64,000 nt of DNA from Ophthalmolycus amberensis (lineage: Eukaryota; Chordata; Actinopteri; Perciformes; Zoarcidae). This document shows, piece after piece, positions 13,601 to 26,700 of the stretch (positions are counted from its first letter, which is position 1; each line of letters starts with the position of its first letter). A model generated the notes under the pieces. The model made no database searches and was not told where the DNA came from. It saw nothing but the letters and a program-made list of their open reading frames with translations. The translations under genes were made by a program, and so were the position numbers. The stretch covers positions 62,001 through 126,000 of the forward strand of contig JAFEUB010001593.1 in assembly GCA_024529925.1 (NCBI GenBank). Reading direction: 5' to 3'.

Positions 13601-14719
13601 GATACAAATTGCAGGTTTGCAATTTGTATGTGTCTCTTTTATGTAAAAATGTTTATGTTTGATGTTATTTTTAACTTTTTGCTGTTTTGTTTTTAACGTC
13701 CAGTGTTTGTATCTTAATGTGATGCTTGCATAGAACCTTTACACTGCGATCTGGGCCAGGACCCCCTTGTAAATGAGATTCAAAATCTCAATGGGATTAT
13801 TCTGGGTAGCTAAAGGTTAAATAATGAATAGTTTGATAAATAAATATTCTTTATTTACAACCTCAGTACATCTAGCTTCCACAAAAAGTAGCTTGCTAGT
13901 CTTCCTGGATTTAACACAAAATCAATAATAAAACAGAAAAAAGTTTGGTGGGATTTAGAAATGAGTTGAGAATTATTTAGATTGTCTTCTGTCATTCTAG
14001 TGAACATACCATCTCTCCACCTCTCTAGTCTTCGCCAGGAATGTCCAGGAAGCAGGACAAGCCTCTCCCAGCCCCACCTCCTCCGCACAGGGACCCACCT
14101 CCACCGCCTCCCCCTGAGCGTCCTCCTCCCATCCCCCCAGAGTCACGTCACTCATGGCTCCCCGCTTCCTCTCCCATCTCATCTTCCATCTCATCTTCTA
14201 CGGGCACGCTGTCAAACTCCCAAATGCACCCTGAGACACGGCGTCCCAAAGACAGTCACTTTGCAGATGCCCACAGGACTCGATCCGAGCACCCACTTCA
14301 GCTGGAATCCACAGGCACCTCTCACCTGAACGGAAGACCGCTCAGTTTTCCGTCTGCTGGATTTGGGAGGTTACATCACAGAATTGAGGGGCCAGGAACC
14401 TTAGAGAGCTCAAAGGTAGGGCTTGGATATCAGTTTAAACATGTAAGGTGAAATCTTAGGATGAGTATGTAAAAGCCTATTTCTTTTTTAAAAATTGTTT
14501 TCTAAATCTATAACCATAAACTTTGTACAGACATTCATGCTTTTGAGAATCCTAATGACTTAGGGCAGTGGTTCTCAACTGGTCTGGCTGCGGGACCCAC
14601 CATCACCCCTTAATGACAAGCCGCGACCCACAACCCAAATTATATATATATATATAATATATATATATATATATAATATATATATATATATATAATATAT
14701 ATATATATATATAATATAT

Positions 14720-14772
<53 letters not shown>

Positions 14773-17700
14773 TATATAAAATGATTTTCACTGAATTGCC
14801 CTGCAGCTTTAAATTCAGTTCATTCAGGGTGAAGTGAAAAAGCCGCAATATAATATTTTTCTCATCCAGAAAGTAGTGTTTGAAGAATTCACCTCTATGA
14901 CTCTGTCCAGTCAGAGTCTAATGACTCTCGTCTCTCTGGACATTTTTCTCTTTTGAAGATCGTCCTATGATTTGACTTTCACAACTCACACTCTGTCCTG
15001 CTCTGCTCTCTCTCTCCTCGTCTCTCCCCGTGTGTCACGGTGTGTGTACATCTCACTCAAGTCAGGAAACTTGTCAGAATACCCATATTTGATTGGCTGA
15101 GTTGCATCACGTGATGTGATTTACAACGCATTAGTCGGTGTGTTTCCTGCACCGTTGAACAAGTGCCGTAAATGCTGAAAAAGCTGCGCCGGTTAAAATA
15201 GAAGCGCTCTTTCAAAATAGAATCGATTTTAGGTCCTGGGTCCGGATACAACGGCGTCTGGGTCCGGATCCAGACCGCGGCCCGCCTATTGGTGACCCCT
15301 GCTTTATACAATCTATCATTTAAAGCCTACCACGGCTCATGGGGTAGAGAGGGTCATCCGGTATCCACTAGGTTGGGGGTTCAATCCTTGGCTACTACAT
15401 GTCCTGTGCCGAAGTGTCCTTGAGCAAGACATTAAACCCAAACCGCTCCCCGGGTGCTTCTCAGGAGCAGCCCACTGCTTTTTGTGTTCCATACAGAGCA
15501 ACTTTGATTCAAAAACAGCTGTGCTTTGCATGTGGAATATATTCTTCAACTAGTGTTACTGAAGGTAAAATCTGGACCAAGATTTTCAGAATTGTCCAAT
15601 GATAGGGCTTTAAATCTAAAAGCAGTACATTGGGCTTTGTGCATCTTTGCAGATCTGGGGAGTAACTCTGCCACACAGGGAGTTGCACTTTTCAAGTTTA
15701 CTGTCATTTTACGACATACGGTTGCACAACGAAATGTGAGTTGTAGTCTCCGAGAACAAAACAAAACAATTTTCTTCTGAAGAGGTACGGAGGATGAGTT
15801 GAGGAGTCTTACAACCTGAGGAAAGAAGATTCTCTGTAATCTGGTGCTTCAACAGCTGATGCTTCTGTATGTCTTGCCGACTCCATGGTGAACAAATTGG
15901 TGCCGTGGTGGGTTTTGTCTTTTAGTGGCCTTTTCGCAGGCACCTCACCTCACCAATATAACAGTAGATGGGTACCAATGATAATCACCCACTGCAGAGC
16001 CCTCCTGTCCTGAGCGTGCTCATCCCATGCAAGTTTGTAATATTTCCCGTCAGGATGCTTTCTATTGCTTCTACTGTAAAAGTTAATAACAACTTGGTAA
16101 AGCTATTTTACCTTCTTAAATTTCCTTTGTTGATTTCTTAACCAGGTTCTCTGTGATACTGATTCCCAGAAACCTAAAACGGTTCACCTGATCCACCTCA
16201 GCTCCATTGATGTCAACAGGGGTGTGTGCCTCCTTTTTTCTTTTTAGCTAGCTATCAGCTCCTTGGTTTAGCTGACATGAGCAATAGGTTGTTCTCTGAA
16301 CACCGTCCTTCAAGATTGTTGATCCCGGACCAATCTACTGCACTTGATGGGTGGACTGTATTCAGCGCCGACAGAATTCAGGACTTTGGGGGGACTAGGG
16401 GAGGTGGACAACAATGATGATTGGTGCTCAAACATATTCAAAGTTTGGCATTTGGTCCGGCTTGAACCTTACTTTACTACATGCTAGGCAGGCAGAAGAT
16501 TCACAAGTCATGCCATCCCTGTTAATGCAGGTCAAAATGTTGGAATTACTACAGGGGGGGTTTTGAGTTCTTTGCCATGTGTTTACATTTCTGTCTGCCT
16601 GCCTATGAACAGATTTTGTGTCCTCAATAGTACAACAACAGTGCAAAAATGCAGTCATGAAACTTTATAGGTGTGTTGTTGAGAATAAATAAAGGAGAAG
16701 ATTGGTGTGGCCCAAGCAAGGGAGCCAGAAGAAGGGGCCATTGGCTTCCCCATTTTACACCCCTGGTCCGATTTGGCACAGCAGCTGGTGTGATCCCATC
16801 ATAAGGTGGCCTGTAGTTTGAAGTGTATCAGGTTTGATCAAAATAAATAATTTGCACATTCGGCATCCTTAAACCCACACTGCCTTTTTTAGTGAATTGA
16901 TTTGAAGCTACAGTTGGTGAGTAAAATGCTGTTTGCTGCAGAGTTGCTGTACCTTCAGTACAGTGTCCTGGCTGTGTTTGTAAGGACTGCACTTCCCCAC
17001 CAGAATCAGGGAAGGACATGGCATATCCAAAGCATAATACACTGTACTAGTGTAGTTTTTTTTAGTTCTGCAATTCAGTTGACATGACCTTTTCAGTTGT
17101 TCCGTTGTGCTTTATATAATTCTCCCCCTTCTCTTGTGTGTGCAGCCCTTCTCCAATGATGTGCAAGTCAGTGATGAGTATGACATCCTTCCCTCACGGC
17201 ACTCGCCAACGCAGTCCACACTTGCCAGTAGCCATAAGTGAGTATATGAATGAATGAATTTTATTTATAGAGCGCTTTTCACAGACATAACATCACAAAG
17301 TGCTTAACAGAGCAGACATTTAAAAGCATAAAAAACACAATGTGACCCTCGGGTCAATAAATTACATACACAGAGAAAAATAAAAAATAAAATAATAAAA
17401 AATAAAATAAAAATGTAAAACATATTTTAAGAGCAGGTCTATGACATGGTTTTTATATCACACACACACACGCGCAAAGTTTCATTGGAAATATCCTGAA
17501 AAAGTTTAACCAATATTGAAATGATTTGTCTGAACAGCACATTTGTATAATAGGGGCAGAAAATATTTGCAGCGTCCATGCAGTGGTACATTACTGCAAC
17601 CAGTGAGCTCCTGCTGAACTTGTTTATAGTTCCTCTGATAAGGCTGTTTTTAGAAACAGTTCATCAAAATCCAGTGGCGGGCCGTGCATTTTATACCTGG

Positions 17701-20700
17701 GCCTTCACTGCTGTCCTGCAGCTGAAACACAGCTACGGTTATTATTTGTTTCATGTCAAAATGAAGCTCAACACCTATAGATCCACTAACTGCAGAGTGC
17801 AGATATGTGAATACGCCGAGAGTGCCTCTCCTCTGACTGCAGCTGGGACTGCTGCGCGAGGCTTCTGTGAGAGCACCCTGTGAGTTCTTTGGAGCGGCGG
17901 AGGGGCTCACGGCAGCACCCGCTGCTCGTTCACGACAGTGCAGAACGTACTTTAACATCAGAGTCACAACACCAGAACAAGTCGCTAGATTTGTCGCTAG
18001 TAGCGTTTGACGAAAAAAGTCGCCAGATTTAGCGAACAAGTTGCCAACACTGGCACCAGCTAAATATGTCCCCAGAGCAACATTGGACGTAACAATGGTT
18101 CCGATCACATATAAAACCAAACAAAAATCCATCTTCATAAAAACAAGTTGTACAAATAATAATATATAAACAAGCCTATTAAAGCTACTGCAGATGTAAA
18201 AACAAACACATTTAACTTACCAGAGCTGCTGTTCACTATTTAAAGACAAAGTCCATCCTCCTTTCTTTGTTAACAAAGAGTTTAATCTCACGGTTGTTCA
18301 GTACATCCGTGCGTTTTAGTTTTAGTTCCTTTAGTTTAGTCCTGCTCGATTCATGGACGCCAGTGAAGACAGTCGAGTCTCCCCACTTGTATTTCTTGAA
18401 TACGTTTTAATGCGTTTGAGGGCTGAAAATGTCCGCTCGGCAGAGGCAGCAGATATTGGGATTGTCACCGCCCAACACGTCAGGCTAGCCCACTGACCAA
18501 TCACGTACTTGTAGGCCAGCTAGCAGGCTCTGACACGTCAAAGAATACGCCCAACATGTCGAACTAAAGATCTGATTGGTTGAAGACTATGACAATCAAC
18601 AATATCGTCCCCATTTACTTTAATCTGCAAAGGCTATCCAGCAGGCCTCTAGCCTCTCTTCTTACCTAGAGACACAGAGGTGAAATCTGATTGGATAAAA
18701 GCTCTACTTAAGCACGACGCCCCCGAATGTGGGGGCTCTCGGGCTCAGCCCCCCTGAAAATATTGTTCGAAAAATTGCCTTATTGTTCGCCAGTATTGTG
18801 GATTTGTACAGTTGTTTTACCGGATTAAACAGCAACGTATGGGCAACACTATCATATAAGTCACTTTTTACACACTCCAAACACAACTATAGACTACTAA
18901 TATAAGCATCTAGAAAATGTGTCATAAAAGCATGAAATCCTGGGCAGAAATCGCCGTTATGTGTACGGCAAATCAATATTTGCATCCTGATGCTAGCGGC
19001 TACCGAGCATTGCAATGCATTGCAATGCATTTTATAGCGTTGGCACTCGTGGCCGAACGCATAAATATCTTCGGTTTTTCTCTCCGTGGAAGCAGTAGAA
19101 AGCTGTGAGTGGAGAATGGTAAGATGGCACTGCCCTTCGCCGAAAGAAATCATGGGTTTTTGGTCACATTTCATGAAAAATGAGTTCAATAACGTCGCAG
19201 ATTATCCGGTTCAAAGCTACCATCATTGTTGCCAACTGCATCCGGTTTACTGCCGAGCTGTTTCCAGTATAAGAGCGGTCAATCCAGCTTGGGCGAGCGG
19301 TCAGACTTCCGGCGAGCGGAAATTTACGCTCGGGGAGACGCGGCACTTCTTGCAACTTTACTGGCTGAAACTTCTGTCAATCAACACCAAATTCGACACA
19401 CGCCTTCCTGAGACTCTGACGCATCGAAGGCGGGCTCATTGACTGAAATCGACCGATGATAGGCTGAGCTACAGCCACATACACACACAGGAACTGAGAA
19501 AATCCTATATATGACAGCCAGAAACATGCTCTGACAGGAGCCTTGCTCTCAAAATGATTCCTAACAGCTGTATTTGGATGTATTGAATAATATGAGTGAT
19601 AAAAAAAGTGAAATATATAGTTATATAGTATATAAAAGTACAATGTAAGAGCTGCAACAGATGGTTCGAAAATGATACTAAAATGTACTAAAGCCTCTTA
19701 TTCTTCACTTTCTCCCAGCCAAACATTATTCTACGACTACTGATCATACATACATAGGTTGTGCTATGATTTGGGAGAGCTGCATTATTTCAAAAACACA
19801 ATATCAATGAAAGTGCTTTTTCTTCAGGCGAACCTGAATATTTTCAATTTGAGCTGTGAAATGTCTTAATTTACTATATTAACCAGCAACATATACACAA
19901 TATTACCCACTGAACAATCTCACCAGTGTTGTGATCTGATTATAGCCTCAAAAATTATTAAAATAGACCTTGTAGTTACAGAACTGTGGTCACTTTAGTA
20001 TGGGTATGCTATTTTCGAGCCAGAGGCCTACAAATAGGGCCCGAGCTCACAGAGCAACTGAGGTAGACAGTAGCTGTGCAATGAGAACATAAGATAATGG
20101 GGAAAATATTTTTATGAATTATAGTGTATTGTAGTGTATTTAAGAAAAATTATTAAATTATAAAATAGCTATAACTTTGTGATTCTGTTTAGGCCAGCAG
20201 AGAAGGCCTTGCAGGCCCTGACGGCCCACCACTGTCAAAATCAATGTCTGTGTAATCCATACAGAGATGAAACATGCTGGACAAAAGTCTGTTCAATCGA
20301 TGGAACAGAACGTGCATGCTAAATCTTTTCGAGACTCAACAAACTGCAAAGTTGACGCCAGCACTGGGACGTAAATGGGAATAGGAAATAGAACAAAACA
20401 GCTGTCTAGTCTGCGGTGTTAAAGCACTTGGACTAGTGTTTTAGATATGAGTAACATTCAGTTCAACACTAGCCAGTTACTAGCCTTTGCTTTTATTCTA
20501 AAGTTCCATCGAATCTGAACCTCCTCCTTTCTTTTCTCTGTGTTTTCAGACTCAGGGACCTTCTACCAATGAGGTCTAGTAGCCTTGGGGAAAAGTCCTG
20601 GTTAGACACAGCTTTTAAAAATGATGGCTGAACCTCTAATAGCCTTTTTGCTTCAGCCAGAATTAAATTAGGTATTTCTGTGTATCAGGCTGAAGTGGAG

Positions 20701-23700
20701 GCAGGGGATAGAGCTGTCACTTCCGATAAAGCTTTAGCTGAAAGGGGAAACTCTGGTCCGGCTGAAAACAATTTAGTATTGTAGGGTGGTTAGAGTGATG
20801 TACACACACTTCCCCTACACAAGGGAAAATGCAGCTGACTTGCATTTTGAAAGCATAGGTTATATTTGCAGGGTCACTTGTTGTTGGAATGCTGTTAAGC
20901 ATTCCATTATTGTTATCCTATTGTTATCCTGTTCTTTGTTCTTTGGCACTTATCTCCTTCCACATTTTTTAAGCTACAGAAACCGTTCAACTATCAAAAT
21001 GTTCAGCTCTTTCAGCTTATGTCTGCTATGACTTTTCATATTTCTAATCTTTAAACTTTTTGAATTATTAAGCTTTTTGCAACTTTTCTTTGAATGGGAT
21101 GTCTATGGAGAACATTTTTAAATCCTTTTAAACTTCTTCAACTTTCAAATCCTTCTACTTCCGCATAATTTCAGCTACAGACACCATTTCAACTTTCAAA
21201 TGTTGAGAAAACCCTGAGCTATTGCAGAATGATTCAGCTTTTTGATATCTTTTACACTTTTTGGACTGCAGCAATTTAACTTTTATGATATTTTCAACCC
21301 TTTTCTGACTTTATAATGGGTGTGTATTGAGCAGCTTAGAGCAGCTTGAGATTCATGTGAAAAAAAGATTTGTGTTTTCCCACTGAGTCCACAATCTTCA
21401 CTCTTCATGCATAATTTCTGGATTTAAAAGTAGCTAATCTTGTCCTTGTCATAGACAAATGACTGTGGAATCCCACAGATTTACACATTTGGCACAGAAG
21501 CCTGTAATTGAGAGGAAAACCAACTTTCTGCTCCATAGAGACCAATGTTAAAGTTTGCTTCAAAAACATCTTCCACAGAACACGGTACCCCATTTCTAGA
21601 TCGCCAGTTAAGCCACATTTTTTACACTACAGACACAATTTTTACAGGATCTGTTTCTCAAGTCATCCTTCCTCTCAATTATTAATATCGGAGCAATAGG
21701 AGCTACGGTTATGGGAGTTTTGATGATTTGTTTGAGAGGTGTTTCCCTGTTTTATAGCCATTAAAAGGCTGCAAGGACACAGGTGTTTCTGATGAAGCTA
21801 ATTAGTGAACACAGACTCACAGACACACGCACTTCTCTCTCTCTGTGTGTGTGTGTGTGTCTCTCTCTCTCTGTGTCTCTCTCTCATACAGTCATTCAGG
21901 TTCTCAGAGATCTTTAGAGGACCCCCCCCCCCCCCCCCACACACACATACCCCATTTTAAAATAAAAGCCCCACAGAATGAATTCTAACTGAAATGCTTA
22001 TGATGAAGCCTGTCATTTAATAACCTGTTTGTATTTATGTGTTTATGTGTCAAATATTATGGTTGTCTCCTTTCCCCTTCTCTCCCTCACCCAGCCCCAC
22101 CCTTTCAAAATAAAAGCCCCATGGATTAACTGTATTTAAACATTAAGCTCACAATTAGGCTTTTTTGTTGAAATAATGAATGCTCTTACTAATACTGCGA
22201 CAACTACTACTACTGCTGCTAATATTTCTAGTATTACTACTACTGCTGCTGCTACTACTACTACTACTTCTACTACAACTTTTGCTGTTGCTACTGCTAT
22301 TACTGCTCCCATCAATAGTATTACTACCACTACTGCTATTACTACCACTACTACTATTACTTATACTACAACTGCTACTACTGCTATTCATGCTACTACC
22401 AGTACTAATACTACTACAGCTATTAGTACGACTGCTATTAGTACTACTACTACTGCTATTACTGCTACTTCAAATACTGCCATTACCTTTACTACTCCTA
22501 CTGTTATATTAAATAAAGAAAAACTTCTAGTACTACTATTACAAATATCACTACTGCTGACATTTTTTAAGCCACAGAAACCATTCGAATATCAAAATGT
22601 TCAGCTCTTTCAGGAGAGGGGTGAAATGACTTTTCATATTTGTAATCTTTAAATTCTTTGAAATATTAAGCTATTTGCAATTTTCTTTTGAATGGGATCT
22701 CTATGGAGAAAATCTTCAAATGCTGTTAAAGTTCTTCAACTTTCAAAGCCTTCTTCCTCATACTTTCAGCTACAGACACCATAGTTAGACATTTCAACTA
22801 GAAGGGTTTTCAGCAGTGCAGTTTAAATGCTTTCAGGCTTCAACATTTTCCAGATGAGTAGTCTCCCATTTCTTAATTGTGTTTTTACAATTCATTTCAG
22901 CTTTCAGCATTCCAATGCATTTTCAGCAGGAAATGCATTTTCTAGTTTTTATTACTATTTATATAAAGACAACCATTCATTCCCAAAAGCCCTAACCTGA
23001 ACCTGAATGTGTATTTGGTAATTACTGCATCTACTGGCTCAGTTTACATGTTTTTAATATGTTACAGTGGTTATGGTTGGATATTAGGCTGCGTAGGTGT
23101 TTCTTGTAACTGATTGGCCAATGAAGGTCCTGCATTATTCAACAGTCCTCTACTACCCAACCCTTGCAACTCAAAAGACCTTGCAGTGTTCAATGAAAAT
23201 GCAAAGGACTGTGTAAAGAAATGGGAAACTGTCATATAACCATCACGCTTCAGTGAAACGAAAAGAAAAGAAGAAGAATTCAACAGTTCCTTTACTGTTA
23301 AATCATTACCTATTGAAGACACAACTGTTAGTGTACATGTACCTTTGCAGCACAATGACATTATACTGTATCATAGCAGGTAGGTAAACACAACAAACAG
23401 GGTGGGGCCTGTTGATAAGTGGTGCTGCTTCATATTTTCTCATTACAGTACAAAATGTACTTACTGAATTTGGCCTGATGGCTGTGGTCTGCAGTTTTTG
23501 TGGAATTATAAAGAGACTGACACGTTGATCAATGTGGTTGAGGGATCCCAGCTGACATAGGGCAAAGGCAGGGTACACCCTGAACAGGTCGCCAGGCTCT
23601 CACATCTCACATCACTCACATCTGCGGGCAAATTTAGAGTGACCTAACAGGTCTTTGGACTCTCTGAGGAAGCTGGAAAACCCACGCTGACATGACGGGA

Positions 23701-26700
23701 TCATGCTTCACACAGAAGAGCCGACCAAACCAGCGGTTCCGACCCCTTCTTGTTGATAGGCGACAGTGCTAACTACTACACCACTGTGCCTACTGTGAGT
23801 CTAATTGACTTCAATTTGGCACAAGGATGAAAATGTCAGCTCACACACATGATGTTGGGAACTGCACCACCACACAAAGTGGCTCTCAGTGTACAGCCTG
23901 ATTTAAGTTCTTTATTTCAGCTCAGACTGTTGAGAGTTGAGATATTTCAGCATTTAATGGGCTCTGTTTACACTGATGAATCTTTTCAGTTGCAATTTCT
24001 GACTGCCGTGTACCTGGAAATGTTGCAAGTCAAAAAGCATTTTGCCTTACTTTGACAAACCGCAGTGCTTTTACATGATGTTCTTTTCTTCCATTCTGAC
24101 AATACAATAAACAATGCAGTTAATGCAAATGTTTTTAGCGGTGACACATTGTTAAAATGTACAATACGAAATGTAAAATAACGATTTTTGCTGCACCTTT
24201 GGCCTGTCCTTGCACCCCAGCACTACAATCCATCCACTCCACTGTGTCTGGACCGCTGAGTCAACATCCTGGTGCATTTTTGGCAATTACTGGAGACTTT
24301 AACCATACCACGCCCTGCCAACTTTCCACCAGTATGTTGACTGCCCCTCAAGGAACAATAAAACTCTGGACCTACTGTATGCAAATGCTAAGGATGCATA
24401 CAGTGCCTCTGCCCTACCCCCGCTTGGCAGGTCTGATCACAACCTGATCCTGTTGACACCTAGGTATGATCCTCTGGTGCAGAGGCTGCCTGTGACCACC
24501 AGGACTGTGAGGAGGTGGTCTTAGGAGGCTAATGATGCCCTGCAGGACTGCTTTGAGTCAACGGATTGGGATGTGCTGTGTGGACCACACGGGGAGGACA
24601 TCAACAGCATGACGGACTGTATCACTGAATACATTCAATTCTGTGAACAAACCGCCATACCATCCCGGTCAGTACACTGCTTCCCCAACAATAAGCATTG
24701 GATCACCAGTGACCTGAAAGCTGTTCTTAACAAGAAGAAAGCTCAGGAGAGTCCAGCGCGACCTGAAGGTGAAGCTCAGGGAGTGCAAGGACGCCAGGAA
24801 GCTGGAGGCCAAACCCCAGCAGAACAACGTGAAGGAGGTGTGGATGGGGATGAAGCAGATTACTGGCTTCAAGGTTGGAGGGAGACAACCAGGGGGCTCC
24901 CTGGAGAGGGCAAATTAGCTAAACTGTTTCTTCAATAGGTTTAGCTCAGAGCCCTCATCTGTCTCCTCCACACACCACACCTCCCAAACACCTCGGCTGC
25001 CTCCCCCCCTCCCCCCTGGTGAGCTGCATGGACTCAGAGACATCAAAGGGCTCTTCCACCACTGACACTATGACCCCCTCCCCCCCTCTCTGTGATGACT
25101 GGCCAGGTGAGAAGACAGCTGGAGAGACTCCACCAAGGCAAGGCAACATGACCTGATGGCCCAGGGTCCTGAAGACCTGCGCCATCTGATGTCCTGCAAC
25201 ACCTCTTTAACCTGAGCCTGAAGCAGGAGGAAGTCCCGGTGCTGTGGAAGATGTCGTGCCTGGTTCCTGTACCTAAGAAGACATCTGGCCTCAGCAACTA
25301 CCGACCAGTTGCCCTCACATCACATGTGATGAAGGTGCTGGAGATGCTGGTCTTGGCCCACCTCCGACCGCAGGTGAAATCATCACTAGACTCTGCAATT
25401 TGCATACCAGCCTCATGTGGGGGTGGACGACGCCATCATCTACCTGCTGCAACGAGCTCAGTCGCACCTGGATGGAACCGGTGGCTCTGTGAGAATCACT
25501 TTCTTTGATTTCTCCAGTGCATTCAACACCATCCAACCAGTGCTGCTGAGTGAGAAGCTGTGGGTGGTGGGGATTAACGTGTCCACCGTCTCCTGGATCA
25601 CTGACTACCTCACAGGCAGACCACAGTTTGTCCAGTGCAGTGTGCAGTGTGCACCACTGATGCGGTGGTCAGTGATACTGGAGTCCCACAGGGAACTGTT
25701 CTGTCTCCCTTCCTGTTCACCTTGTACACCACTGACTTCCAGTACAACTCGGGGTCATGCCATCTGCAGAAGTTCTCTGATGACTCTGCAGTGGTCGGTT
25801 GTATAAGGGACGGACGGGAGGAGGAGTACAGGGCAGTAGTGGATGACTTTGTGGAGTGGGCCGGTAGAAATCACCTGCTTCTGAACGTGACCAAGACCAG
25901 AGATCTCTGAGAGTTCTGGGAGAGGATGTAGACATGGTGGAGGAGTAGAAGTACCTGGGTGTCTCCATCGACAACAGACTGAACTGGAAGGCCAACATCA
26001 ACGCTGTGTACAAGAAGGGGAGGAGTCAACTCTTTTTCTTGAGGAAACTTCGATCCTTCAACGTGTGCAGCAAGATGCTGGAGATGTTCTACCAGTCTGT
26101 TGTGGCCAGTGCACTGTACTTCTCCGTAGTCTGCTGGGGGAGCAGCATTGGAGCCTGAGACACCAACAGACTTAACAAACTGATTAAGAAGGCCGGCTCC
26201 ATCATTGGCTGCAAACAAGACAATCTGGAAGAGGTGGTGGAGAGGAGGACACTGAAGAAACTATCATCCATATTGGATAACCCGGACCAACCTCTCCACC
26301 ACCTACTGCAGGGACAGCGGAGCACTTTCTCCAACAGACTGATCGAGCTCCGCTGTCACAAGGACAGATACAGGAAAACATTCCTGCCCTCTGCTATAAC
26401 ACTTTATAACAAATCACCTCTGGCCAGATCATCCTCCTTCAAATGACTACAAGAACGCTACACGGTTGTTGCTTGTTGTTGGTGATCCTTGCACTACTGT
26501 TCAGTTTGTTTAGTTTACCTAGTTGTTAATTAATTTAATGGGACTGTGAAAATGCCAGATTGTAGTTTGAATGTAATAACTGTATGAATGGAAAGGTTGA
26601 GTTGATAAATCATGATCATCTTTACAGACCATCCAACCCTTTCAGCAGCCCTGTGGTAGAACGACAGCGGGGAGTGATGGAGAGGGTGGAGGATGACTAT

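Noticed and set aside
14603..14848. Tyr/Ile-rich ORF
   Set aside because: Translation of an (AT)n run.
20548..20630. Possible extra cblb exon after a TGTTTTCAG acceptor
   Set aside because: Stops appear within a few codons in the needed phase, and neighbouring exons already join in phase.
22155..22652. Poly-Thr, poly-Leu and poly-Ser ORFs on both strands
   Set aside because: Products of a triplet microsatellite with no stop in any frame.
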